NCBI GenBank assembly: GCA_021769295.1
Contig: JAETTD010000006.1
Location: 1-64,000, forward strand
Source of the DNA: Bacillota bacterium
GTDB taxonomy: Bacteria > Bacillota > Clostridia > Peptostreptococcales > Anaerovoracaceae
Reading direction: 5' to 3'
DNA: 64,000 nucleotides
Shown: one piece after another, positions 36,201-43,952 of the stretch
How the letters are laid out: every line of letters starts with the position of its first letter
How positions within the stretch are numbered: position 1 is the first letter of the stretch
Notes under the pieces: generated by a model
Told to the model about the DNA's origin: nothing
The model's database searches: none
Seen by the model: the letters and a program-made list of their open reading frames with translations, nothing else
Position numbers and translations under genes: made by a program

Positions 36201-38846
36201 GTCAATGCCGAAAACAACTATATGTGGAAAGACGCCGTGAAAGCTGCCAGAGAGCACAGCGCCCACATTATGGTGGCGGTGCTTGGCAAGGAAGAAGATG
36301 TTTTGAAAAAAGGCAAGCTCTATACCAAACTGGTTGCCGCCTGCTGCCGCCAGCAATATGCCACCGGCGTTTACACCAGCGGCGTGGTGTTCGAGCCCCG
36401 CTTCTATGAGGGATTTGCCGATATGATGAAGGAGGATGAACTGCCTGTTTTCAACTGGATCTGGTTCGGACTGTACAGGAGCGAGGGCGGCATGAATGTA
36501 TATACTTACGGCATGGATGTGTTCGGAAAGGACGAGATGGAGGTGCTGAACGCCGACGCTCAGCCGGGAGAACTGAGGAACTTCATGGCAAGCCTTGTTT
36601 CCTATGTGCTGGAAAAGGATGTAGTGCTTCAGGACGGAGAGACTATCGGTTTTGCGGCGGACGATAAGCACACCGTCACCCGCAGCCCCGGAGTTTCTTT
36701 GCCGGAGGAGCAGATGACCCTGAAAGTCTCATGGGAACCGTCAGGCGATGAGTCTGATGACGGCGAAGATGACGATGCAGACAGCAAAGAACCCAAAGAT
36801 GAGGAGGAGCCCGGCGAGCCCGAGGTATATACCGAGGAGGAAATGGAGGCAGTCGAAGGACATATCCGGCAGTATTTCGGCGAATTTGAGAATGTATTCC
36901 ATGAGCTGGTTTCTCCGGACATCCATGTGGACATCTGCGTGGTGCCGCCCACCGAGGAACGGGACTACTACACGCTGGTCACCATGGGCATGGGTGCTCA
37001 CCGGATGAATGTGCCGGAAGAGCTGGCAGAATATAAGCTGGAACGGGCGGAGCTTGTTATCGCTCTGCCGAAGGACTGGAAACTAAATCAGGAATCCATG
37101 CAGGATGAACGGTGGTACTGGCCTATCCGCCTGCTGAAATCCATGGCTCGCCTGCCTGTTAACTGCGACAGCTGGCTGGGATACGGTCATACGGTGGAAA
37201 ACCGAGAACCTTTTGCAGACAATACCAAGCTGTGTACTGCCACTCTGATAAATCCGCAGGGCGTGGAAGAAAGCAGCAATGTCTGCACCCTGCCTGGTGG
37301 CGATGAGGTCAATTTCTACCAAGTCATTCCCCTCTACGAGGATGAATTGGACTATAAACTGGAACACGATGCAGACGCCTTGCTGGACAAGATGTCGGGC
37401 ATCAGCATTGTGGTACGGCCCGACCGCCCGAATACCATGACCAGAGGTACTGTAGGCAGTGAAGCTGATGCGGAAAACATCGACATGGACGACGCCTCCT
37501 GGCATATTGAGAGTATTGAGGAGAAAGAACTGGACGTCGACCTTATAAACGCTTACAACCATATAGCTATTTACCTGCGCTGGTGTATGGAGCATGATCT
37601 TATGAGCGAGGAATTCATGAAAGAGTACGGCGAAGTGGTAAATCAGGTTAAAGACGAACACGATAGCACAGACTTGCGGGCGTTTATTCGGTATGAGCTG
37701 GGCGGATTCTTGTGCTCCGCCCTGTTTAATAAGCGAGGCCGTGCTTTTGCTGCATATTACTATGGAGAAAATGATGCCCCTTATTATCCCAGCGACATCG
37801 ATAACTACGCTTTGGAATATTTCGGAGCCAAGCGGTATCACTCCAATGAGTTCAGGCAGGAGGCATATCTCTTCATTCCATTTGATGAAAAATACTATCA
37901 GGATATGGCAAAGGTGCTCGAAAAACGTTTTGAAAACTGGTTGGGACAGGACTTTGACGAGGACACTCTAAAACCTTCCGATGTGGCCCGGGCTATCATG
38001 GAGTATCTGGACTGCGAGTGTACATATTTTCCTTCTATGTCGGATGACGATCCTATCATGTCGGCATACAGTTACGCTCGGCGGCTGGGGGCAAGGGAGG
38101 GCTTTATCCCTATGCTTGTAAAGGCGGATGACGAAACGCTGCTGGAGTGTCTGGTGATGAACGCTGCTCCGGAGAGCGAGGCGGACTGCTATGAATTTGA
38201 CCTCAAAACCGTGGCGGAATATCGAAAGAAGATGCTGGCAGCTCCAATAAAGGACGGAAAGGTAATTTTGGAAGAACTGACCGGACAGCGCAGGAAGGAA
38301 GCCGAGGACGATGATATGGACTGGGAAGAAATCTTAGGCGATATGAAGCACGGCTTCTCCAACGACCGCTTCGCCAGCTACTGGAAAAGCGACGATACGG
38401 GCATGACCTACCCTCTCATTCTGGCAAAAATTCCGGTGAAGGACCCTTGGGAGCTCTTTGCCTATCTGCCTTTCGGTAACTGGAATGAATGTCCCGGCAC
38501 TCGGTCGCTGATGTCGGTTGCAAAATACTGGTTCGACCGGTACGGAGCTGTTCCCGCCGTCATGACCCACGACGAGCTGGAGTTCCTTGTCCCGACTCCC
38601 GTATCCAAGGAGAAGGCAATGGAAGTTGCTTTCCCGTCAGAGCAGGATTCTCATTTCACCTTGGCAACCCATGCCGGTGGGGATAAACCGGGCAAGACGG
38701 GCAACCGGGCGGTGCTGCTTTTGCTGTCGAAAGCCGCTCTGAATATGACGGAAACCATCTGTGAGAATGGATTTCGCATACATCTTGATGAACTGTATGA
38801 CATCAACGCCGAGGGAAAGAATATCCTTATCCTAAGAGAGGAGTGA
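33291..38846 (+). CDS. giant poly-immunity protein: TPR, SUKH, DUF4261, SUFU, DUF4253
   Basis: A 1851-residue soluble protein. Domains: a TPR-like helical block (about 17-140) and an unassigned domain to about 505; acidic linker; a second TPR-like block (540-680); a SUKH/SMI1-KNR4 domain (698-860, ELGYKLPASYIWLMKQHNGG and PSAGHDMIFLDY); acidic linker; DUF4261 (903-1150, YATGVYTSG and GETIGFA); acidic linker; a SUFU domain (1184-1380); a NAYNHIAIYLRWC helical domain (1415-1545); and a DUF4253 domain (1674-1783, LAKIPVKDPWELFAYLPFGN). SUKH, SUFU and DUF4253-type modules are immunity folds of polymorphic toxin systems. AGGAGG lies seven bases before the chosen ATG. Codon use is rich in CTG and CGG, unlike the chromosome. 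Confidence 0.85.
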   Translation: MNDESRENLEQSEEEQYMEILQQCQKWHENDEYQKIIDALEAIPDYERTPEIDSELARAYNNLAGPEDRELLKKAINLLKPHEEYFAGDHFWNFRMGYAYCYLDQEGRALPYFRKALEACPGDEDTQTFISWCEKGITLPRFSECFRERIENWWETFAEMEGSLRRMIEEDKNHTRSAEIVAQLEEVLNLVFDDIAFEMGFNGEKYELILTPEGDKVKLFELAYFRKHAPKEVLKHWNILVGRQPGGNIGLRTDDGWDISGEDVEIWLEEQGENSFAISAYCEKLLPMVREEEGRAWWMLTTLTDQILGEIPHMRYVDSFDVLKEPKEEPSIRMSQLPDKLREKGVDLSTDPEAFLESYIGYQMKPNEDPDADWRLDVIVGSTCCAPLINDYLGGDNYFMDDLHADGAVAGFFCYPLDTLREKEGSQKIFDFRDKLEEALTAGDSPEALTLIGGATGIYCGYVDFIAWDIREALKKAKEFFEDSDIPWADFHTFRREAGTVPLKNTQDDEPETGNRDDEPETENQEDKPEETPMEIDYVSYTPENAEEFFRQLEQWNEEDEYTRCIQVLDTIPEDWRNYRTAYALARALENYAVIGDHDEGTPNHEGDKALLRAIEVLESVREEGQDKAEWNMRMAYGYQYLYGQEEKAIPYAQRWAELDPEDENGPMVIQECEEEIRKRRSSRKKKNKFVAGETPFEDFDLTNFWDDNDYALKEYVSDPPSDELIAGVEEELGYKLPASYIWLMKQHNGGIPVNTCYPSDEPTCWAEDHVAITGIFGIGREKDCSLCGELGSRFMIEEWEYPPIGVAICDCPSAGHDMIFLDYRTYGPQGEPAVVHVDQENEYKITHLADSFEEFIRGLEPESNYDVDIDEDDFDEADLNENDFGEADNNDVEETEAGHKGAFSGFVLLSKGRWDKQQFIRDMKEKWDITVEEDDESEDKCDDTVIFEAGDMIAVVSLMTYPIPNGEAEVNAENNYMWKDAVKAAREHSAHIMVAVLGKEEDVLKKGKLYTKLVAACCRQQYATGVYTSGVVFEPRFYEGFADMMKEDELPVFNWIWFGLYRSEGGMNVYTYGMDVFGKDEMEVLNADAQPGELRNFMASLVSYVLEKDVVLQDGETIGFAADDKHTVTRSPGVSLPEEQMTLKVSWEPSGDESDDGEDDDADSKEPKDEEEPGEPEVYTEEEMEAVEGHIRQYFGEFENVFHELVSPDIHVDICVVPPTEERDYYTLVTMGMGAHRMNVPEELAEYKLERAELVIALPKDWKLNQESMQDERWYWPIRLLKSMARLPVNCDSWLGYGHTVENREPFADNTKLCTATLINPQGVEESSNVCTLPGGDEVNFYQVIPLYEDELDYKLEHDADALLDKMSGISIVVRPDRPNTMTRGTVGSEADAENIDMDDASWHIESIEEKELDVDLINAYNHIAIYLRWCMEHDLMSEEFMKEYGEVVNQVKDEHDSTDLRAFIRYELGGFLCSALFNKRGRAFAAYYYGENDAPYYPSDIDNYALEYFGAKRYHSNEFRQEAYLFIPFDEKYYQDMAKVLEKRFENWLGQDFDEDTLKPSDVARAIMEYLDCECTYFPSMSDDDPIMSAYSYARRLGAREGFIPMLVKADDETLLECLVMNAAPESEADCYEFDLKTVAEYRKKMLAAPIKDGKVILEELTGQRRKEAEDDDMDWEEILGDMKHGFSNDRFASYWKSDDTGMTYPLILAKIPVKDPWELFAYLPFGNWNECPGTRSLMSVAKYWFDRYGAVPAVMTHDELEFLVPTPVSKEKAMEVAFPSEQDSHFTLATHAGGDKPGKTGNRAVLLLLSKAALNMTETICENGFRIHLDELYDINAEGKNILILREE

Positions 38847-38851
38847 AATCT

Positions 38852-39553
38852 GTGAATATCGCCTATGAAAAACGCTATCAGGACTGGAGGGCTCAGTATG
38901 AATACTTATTTGCGCCGGAAAACCGACTTTCCACGCAAGACGAGCAGTTCTTGCTGTCTGACGGATATTCTGTCCGCTCCAAAGCCTACTTCCATGACGG
39001 GGATTTTTACCTCAACGGCAGCGAGAACGAATTGCTGGACAAGGAGGGCGAGGTGCGGTATGCCTGGCGTAGTCTTGATACGGATGCTGAATTTTGCACT
39101 ATGCTTCGCCACAGTAACGGAAATCATTATCTGATATTCCGCACAGAACTGTATGGATACAGCGTCTTTGAGATAGAAAGTAGACAGGAGATGCACTATG
39201 TTCCGGCCTGCGTTCACCCGGCAGAGGGCGAAAAAGCCGAAGAAGTGTTCATCTGGACCAGCGCCGACTACGACCCCGGCACTGACATGCTGGCTGTCAC
39301 CGGCTACATCTGGGCCTGCCCCTACTCTACAATCGTGCTTGACTTTTGCAGCCCTCTCCGGCCTCAGCCACCGGAGCGCTGGGCGGATTTGCGGCACATC
39401 GTTGACCCGGAAGATTCCCTCTTCGACGATATTGAGTTTCTTCGCTGGAAAGATGACGCATTGCTCCTTCGGGGCAGCGGCGTGGAAACCGGTGCATGGA
39501 AGGAAATCACGGTTCCAATAGAATACCTTCAGCAATCCATACCGAAAAGGTAA
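38852..39553 (+). CDS. unknown immunity-operon protein, 233 residues
   Basis: GTG start at 38852 with AGAGGAG eight bases upstream, following the giant gene. The sequence is beta-strand rich with WD-like turns (TELYGYSVFEIESRQEMHYV, EVFIWTSADYDPGTDMLAV). No named family. It is the last gene of the operon; the DNA after it becomes AT-rich again. An immunity role is by association only. Confidence 0.7.
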   Translation: MNIAYEKRYQDWRAQYEYLFAPENRLSTQDEQFLLSDGYSVRSKAYFHDGDFYLNGSENELLDKEGEVRYAWRSLDTDAEFCTMLRHSNGNHYLIFRTELYGYSVFEIESRQEMHYVPACVHPAEGEKAEEVFIWTSADYDPGTDMLAVTGYIWACPYSTIVLDFCSPLRPQPPERWADLRHIVDPEDSLFDDIEFLRWKDDALLLRGSGVETGAWKEITVPIEYLQQSIPKR

Positions 39554-39603
39554 AAAGAAATCTGAAAGCAGGTTACACATATTATACGAAAGGAGTCATC
39601 ATT

Positions 39604-40115
39604 ATGAGTTATGCTTTGATGACTCTTTTCAGCAAGAAAACAGCGGAAGCCATTTAGAAGCTGAGCAGTATAAGAAAAATTGTTTAGGCTTTGATATTAT
39701 CGGAATAGACTACAATGACTATTTTCCATGGATTGCACAGAATCAAATTCAGGCAGCCTACGAGAAAGCACATGAAAGATACGAGCAAATATATGTGCTT
39801 GCAAACAGTATAGGCGCCTGTTTTGCAATGCATACATTGCAGAATTGTAATATTGAGAAGGCTTTATTTATATCGCCTGTACTTGATATGGAAAGGCTTA
39901 TACTGGATATGATGAGCTGGGCGAAGGTAACAGAAAAAGAATTGTGTTCAAAAGGCGAAATTGCAACCGATTTTGGAGAAACATTATCGTGGAGGTATTT
40001 ATGTTTTGTCAGAGATAATCCGGTTAAGTGGTCAGTTCCGACAGAAATTCTCTATGGAGAACGGGGAACACTGGTTTCATACAGATACAGAGCGCTGATA
40101 GACAACCCCATTTGA
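39604..40115 (+). pseudogene. broken alpha/beta hydrolase
   Basis: The ATG at 39604 with AAAGGAG upstream opens 17 codons (MSYALMTLFSKKTAEAI) and stops. One frame over, a hydrolase core reads HLEAEQYKKNCLGFDIIGID, then YEQIYVLANSIGACFAMHTL (nucleophile motif) and KALFISPVLDMERLILDMMS. Near the end the frame changes again and about 25 residues are missing before the catalytic-histidine stretch NGEHWFHT (near 40065), found only in another frame. At least two lesions; dead gene. Confidence 0.75.
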
Positions 40116-40187
40116 GGCAGTCGCCCCCTTAGCTACGGAAACAATACACCCAACGTCGATTTGTCAAACAGTACAAAACATTTCTTT

Positions 40188-40216
40188 TGTGCATGGACCC
40201 GGCGTACTCTATAATA
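40188..40216 (+). promoter_or_regulatory. promoter of GNAT-phzF unit
   Basis: TTGTGC (40188-40193), 17 bases, TATAAT (40211-40216), 57 bases before the GNAT start. Confidence 0.7.
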
Positions 40217-40272
40217 TGGATAGGCATAAGAAGAGAAAGTGATCTAATGTAAATCAAATCAGGAGGGAATAT

Positions 40273-40764
40273 ATGAATATTACATTTAAACCTGTAGACG
40301 AGTCAAATTACATGGATGTGATTAACTGCCGTATGGCAGAAGGACAGAAAGGATACGTAGAAGACAACCTGTTTTCACTGGCAGAGTGCTATATATATCC
40401 GAATTTTATACCAAAGGCGATGTATGCAGATGATGAACTTATCGGGTTCGTTCTCTACTACTTTGTGGAAGACGACCCGGACTATGTGTTCCTCCACAGG
40501 ATCATGATCGATGAGAAGAAACAGGGTCGTGGTTATGGCAAAGCTACCTTGCTCGCATGCTGTGAGCTATTTAAAGAGGAGTTCCCGTCGATTGGTTGTG
40601 TGGAGTTGCAACATTATCCGGATAACGTTGCCGGAGACAGGCTGTATACGGCTTGCGGGTTCGAGAATCTGGGCCCGAGGAAAAGCGCACCCGGAAGATT
40701 CGAACTTGACACCGAGGATCCGAATCGCTATATTGAAATCATCAGAAGAAGATACTACGATTAG
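40273..40764 (+). CDS. GNAT acetyltransferase, spermidine/spermine-type
   Basis: A 163-residue acetyl-CoA acetyltransferase. VFLHRIMIDEKKQGRGYGKA is the acetyl-CoA loop and the ends carry DRLYTACGFENLGPRK. Sequence is of the Bacillus BltD/PaiA diamine acetyltransferase type, which detoxifies polyamines, but the substrate is unproven. AGGAGG precedes the start. Confidence 0.82.
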   Translation: MNITFKPVDESNYMDVINCRMAEGQKGYVEDNLFSLAECYIYPNFIPKAMYADDELIGFVLYYFVEDDPDYVFLHRIMIDEKKQGRGYGKATLLACCELFKEEFPSIGCVELQHYPDNVAGDRLYTACGFENLGPRKSAPGRFELDTEDPNRYIEIIRRRYYD

Positions 40765-40789
40765 GAGGCGGCACGCTGACGCATAGATT

Positions 40790-41647
40790 ATGAAGTTTTA
40801 TATTGTAGATTGTTTTGCGGAAAACAAATACCAGGGAAATGAATTGCTGGTTATAATTGCAGACCGAAAAATAAGTGATGAAGAACAGCAACAGATTGCC
40901 AGAGAAATTAACTTTTCCGAAACAGCATTTATTCTTTCGGGAAAACAGGAAGACGGAGGATACAATGTTCGCATATGGACTCCGAATGTAGGCGAAGTAC
41001 CTTTTGCAGGGCATCCGACGCTGGGAACGTCGTACATTATTCATAATGAAATGGAACATGGCTTAAGTGACAATGTAAAACTGAATCTCAAAGTAGGACA
41101 GATACCTGTGGCTGTAACTGAGGGTGGAATGACGATGAGTCAAAATGAACCTGAATTCGGTGAAATCATAGATAAAAAAGAAATCGCTGAGATATATGGA
41201 ATTCATCCGGATGAGATACGTGACGATTATCCGGTGCAATGGGTTTCTACAGGCCTTGAAGCTGTAATTATTCCGTTAAAGGAACGAAATACGCTTTCCA
41301 AACTATCCGTAGATCAGATGAAATTTAACGCATATGTAAAAAGACATCCAAAATGTTATTGCAATCACTTGTTTTTCGTTGATATGGGGGATTGCGCCTT
41401 AGCTGCAAGGTGTTTGATGGAAGATTTTGTTGAAGATCCTGCTACCGGAAGTGCAAACGGAGATTTGGCAGGATACCTGATGAAGCACAACTATTTTGGA
41501 AATAGAGATGTCACGTATACGGTTTACCAAGGGGAAGATATGGGAAGACCTTCGGTTTTGCATATCCATGCAGCTTTAAAGGATGAAGAATGGACAATTG
41601 AGGTAGGCGGAAATTGTTTCATAGTAGCCGAAGGAGAATGGAAATAG
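40790..41647 (+). CDS. PhzF-family isomerase/epimerase
   Basis: A 285-residue PhzF-fold protein. Catalytic-glutamate motif NFSETAF and the FAGHPTLG loop are both present, and the second half has DPATGSANGDLAGYL, so both lobes of the active site are intact. Members isomerise substrates such as trans-2,3-dihydro-3-hydroxyanthranilate or act as hydrolases; no phenazine genes are present. Co-transcribed with the preceding GNAT. No close ribosome binding site other than AGGAGG about 20 bases upstream. Confidence 0.88.
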   Translation: MKFYIVDCFAENKYQGNELLVIIADRKISDEEQQQIAREINFSETAFILSGKQEDGGYNVRIWTPNVGEVPFAGHPTLGTSYIIHNEMEHGLSDNVKLNLKVGQIPVAVTEGGMTMSQNEPEFGEIIDKKEIAEIYGIHPDEIRDDYPVQWVSTGLEAVIIPLKERNTLSKLSVDQMKFNAYVKRHPKCYCNHLFFVDMGDCALAARCLMEDFVEDPATGSANGDLAGYLMKHNYFGNRDVTYTVYQGEDMGRPSVLHIHAALKDEEWTIEVGGNCFIVAEGEWK

Positions 41648-41681
41648 AAATAGGCTTGCAGGCCGAAGAAAATCAGCATTG

Positions 41682-41703
41682 ATGCCGCCTTTCGGCATTT
41701 CGA
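41682..41703 (+). terminator. weak terminator after phzF
   Basis: 6-bp stem ATGCCG / CGGCAT (41682-41687, 41693-41698) with a five-base loop and TTTC after it. Confidence 0.5.
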
Positions 41704-41736
41704 AAGGCTTTTCAATAACAACTTGATAACGGGTCG

Positions 41737-41778
41737 GCCCTTGGCTGTGAGTGGAAACTCATGGCTGAGGGCGTTTTT
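41737..41778. terminator. 16-bp hairpin with T-run, copy 2
   Basis: GCCCTTGGCTGTGAG / CTCATGGCTGAGGGC (with wobble pairs), loop GGAA, then GTTTTTAT. It resembles the hairpin at 26665-26710, and both are preceded by a CTTTT...TTGATAAC stretch (26550 and 41708). A repeated sequence mark for the boundaries of the accessory cargo. Confidence 0.8.
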
Positions 41779-41793
41779 ATATTTATTTGCCCA

Positions 41794-41832
41794 TTGACAT
41801 TACTGTTATAACTGTATATAATGAATATATAC
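41794..41832 (+). promoter_or_regulatory. perfect promoter with operator of the GntR-ABC operon
   Basis: TTGACA (41794-41799), 17 bases, TATAAT (41817-41822), all consensus. A 7-5-7 inverted repeat GTATATA-N5-TATATAC (41814-41820 and 41826-41832) overlaps the -10 box, the place for autorepression by the encoded GntR/YtrA-type regulator. Confidence 0.75.
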
Positions 41833-41883
41833 AGAAGACTGCCCAAACAGGAAACACAGACAGAGAGGCACAGAGGTGATAAC

Positions 41884-42261
41884 TTGAACATTTTAATTGA
41901 CAATAAAAGCGGAGCGCCCATTTACGATCAGATATATTCTCAGATCAAAAGCCAGATTATCAGCGGCGCATTGGACGAAAATGAGATGCTTCCGTCCATT
42001 CGTGGCCTTGCCAAGGACCTTAGAATCAGCTTTATTACGACCAAGCGCGCATACGAGGAACTTGAAAAGGAAGGTTTTCTCTATACGATTCCCGGTAAGG
42101 GATGTTACGTTGCCCCGAAAAACGTAGAACTGCTGCGAGAAGAGAATCTGAAGAAGATAGAAGAACATATAGAAGAAATCGTCAAGCTTGCAGTTACCTG
42201 TAATCTGAGCAAGCAGGACATTATTGAAATGGTTAATTTCAGCATGGAGGAAGAAAGATGA
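41884..42261 (+). CDS. GntR-family regulator, YtrA subfamily
   Basis: A 125-residue repressor. Winged helix at residues about 5-75 (GAPIYDQIYSQIKSQIISGA, LPSIRGLAKDLRISFITTKR) and a short C-terminal helical pair instead of a ligand domain, as in YtrA. TTG start at 41884 with AGAGGTGAT upstream; an ATG at 41821 is in the promoter region. It overlaps the ABC gene by four bases (ATGA), and is likely to repress the operon through the overlapping inverted repeat. Confidence 0.88.
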   Translation: MNILIDNKSGAPIYDQIYSQIKSQIISGALDENEMLPSIRGLAKDLRISFITTKRAYEELEKEGFLYTIPGKGCYVAPKNVELLREENLKKIEEHIEEIVKLAVTCNLSKQDIIEMVNFSMEEER

Positions 42262-43100
42262 ACGCACTTGAAATTAAAAACCTGACAAAATCATATCCGG
42301 GATTTACATTGGATAATCTCAACTTAACGCTGCCCAGCGGCTGCATTATGGGCCTGATTGGTGAGAATGGCGCAGGAAAGAGTACCACGATTAAACTCAT
42401 TCTCGACATGATAAATAAGGATAGCGGAACGATTAACATACTGGGAAAGGACAATACCGACAATATTCAGCTTACAAAGGAGGATGTCGGCGTTGTCATG
42501 GATGAGGTCGGTCTTCCTGAATGTCTGACCGTTAAACAGGTTGGAAAGGTGATGAAGAACACCTTCCGAAATTGGGATGACGCCGAATATGAGCGGCTGC
42601 TGCGGAAACTTTCTCTGCCGGATAATAAGCCTTTTAAAGAATTTTCAAGGGGAATGAAGATGAAACTCGGCATCGCCATTGCCATGTCCCACAACAGCAA
42701 GTTGCTGATTCTGGACGAGGCGACCTCCGGGCTTGACCCGGTGGTTCGTGATGAGGTTGTGGAGATGTTCGGCGATTTTACACGGGATGAGAACCATTCC
42801 ATTTTGATTTCTTCCCATATCGTCAGCGACCTCGAAAAGCTGTGCGATTATGTGGCATTTTTGCACAAGGGGAAATTGCTGCTTTGCGAGGAAAAGGACC
42901 AATTGCTTGCAGAATACGGATTGATTCATTGCACCGCTGAAGAACTGCGGAAACTTCCGCCTGATACGGTTAAGTATAAGAAGGAAAATCCATATGGCGT
43001 AGAAGCTATGGTTCGGCGGAGCTTGCTGTCCACCGGCATCAATGTAAGTCCCATAAGTATTGAAGAACTGTTTGTCTTTATGGTAAAGGAGGAGAGATAA
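42258..43100 (+). CDS. ABC transporter ATP-binding protein
   Basis: A 280-residue ATPase of the YtrB/BcrA-type. Walker A GENGAGKSTTIK near residue 38, signature FSRGMKMKL near 135, Walker B LLILDEATSGLDP, and H-loop LISSHIVSDLEK. The end (GINVSPISIEELFVFMVKEE) is the drug/lantibiotic-type tail. Works with the next permease; such operons confer tolerance to cell-wall-active peptides. Substrate unknown. Confidence 0.9.
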   Translation: MNALEIKNLTKSYPGFTLDNLNLTLPSGCIMGLIGENGAGKSTTIKLILDMINKDSGTINILGKDNTDNIQLTKEDVGVVMDEVGLPECLTVKQVGKVMKNTFRNWDDAEYERLLRKLSLPDNKPFKEFSRGMKMKLGIAIAMSHNSKLLILDEATSGLDPVVRDEVVEMFGDFTRDENHSILISSHIVSDLEKLCDYVAFLHKGKLLLCEEKDQLLAEYGLIHCTAEELRKLPPDTVKYKKENPYGVEAMVRRSLLSTGINVSPISIEELFVFMVKEER

Positions 43101-43101
43101 A

Positions 43102-43731
43102 ATGAAGGGGTTACTTTTAAAAGATTGGTATGTAATGAAAAAATATTGCAGATCATATGTTGTCATTGCGGTTGTTTTCATCGCAGTTTCCTTGGTAAGC
43201 GATGAAAACATGTTCTTTATCTTCTATCCTTGCCTGCTTTGCAGCATGATACCTATCACTCTGCTGGGTTACGATGAGCGGAGCAGGTGGGTGCAGTATA
43301 GCGGCAGCCTGCCGTATACCAAAGCGCAGTTCGTTTGTGCAAAGTATTTGATTGGGCTGATTGCACAAATTGTTATGCTTACGGTGATAGGCATCGCACA
43401 GGGCATTAAGATGAGTGCAGGAGGCAATTTCTTGCCCGATGACTTTATCGTGCTTATGTCGCTTGTGCTGATTATGTCCACCTTTGCATCCTCAATCACA
43501 TTGCCTTTTATCTTCAAATGGGGCGTTGAAAAAGGAAGAATAGCCTATTACGTGATGATTGGCCTTGTATGTGCCGCCGGATTTTTGGCTGCAAAGTATT
43601 TCAACAGAAATTTGCAAATTGCGATGCAGGCAAATATGGTTTTAACTGCGCTTGTTATTGCCGGAATCGGCGCTTATATTATTTCTTGGTACCTGTCTGT
43701 CGTATTCTATAAAAAACGTGAAATACAGTAA
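43102..43731 (+). CDS. ABC-2 type permease
   Basis: A 209-residue membrane protein with about six transmembrane segments (for example SYVVIAVVFIAVSLVS and ITLPFIFKW). It follows the ATPase by one base and forms the membrane partner of the exporter. GGAGAG lies upstream. Confidence 0.85.
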   Translation: MKGLLLKDWYVMKKYCRSYVVIAVVFIAVSLVSDENMFFIFYPCLLCSMIPITLLGYDERSRWVQYSGSLPYTKAQFVCAKYLIGLIAQIVMLTVIGIAQGIKMSAGGNFLPDDFIVLMSLVLIMSTFASSITLPFIFKWGVEKGRIAYYVMIGLVCAAGFLAAKYFNRNLQIAMQANMVLTALVIAGIGAYIISWYLSVVFYKKREIQ

Positions 43732-43770
43732 AAAGTTCTATAATACCTGCCCCGGCGACGTGATGAGTAA

Positions 43771-43947
43771 GCATTGGCTTTTTTTAGGTGAGAAACAAAA
43801 TTGGCCTACAGTTTTAAGGTTTTTTGTAGGCCAATTATAGGGGGAAAGCTCAAAAAGCCAACGAAGGCCTCGGAAACCTCCCTGAATTTACAGTTGTTGG
43901 AATAAATGTTGGCTTTTTGAGCGGTTGCCCTGTAAAAAAGCCAATGC
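43771..43947. repeat. MITE-like repeat, copy A
   Basis: A 177-bp element ends in perfect 14-bp inverted repeats: GCATTGGCTTTTTT (43771-43784) and its complement (43934-43947). It contains a hairpin TTGGCCTACAG... / ...TGTAGGCCAA (43801-43835) and a longer one GCTCAAAAAGCCAAC / GTTGGCTTTTTGAGC (43848-43862 and 43908-43922). Copy B at 55971-56146 shares the same order of arms and about the same length. Confidence 0.85.
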
Positions 43948-43952
43948 TTTAA

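Noticed and set aside
39795-40115. 106-residue hydrolase fragment as a functional gene
   Set aside because: It starts mid-domain, lacks the oxyanion N terminus and its catalytic histidine is in a different frame.
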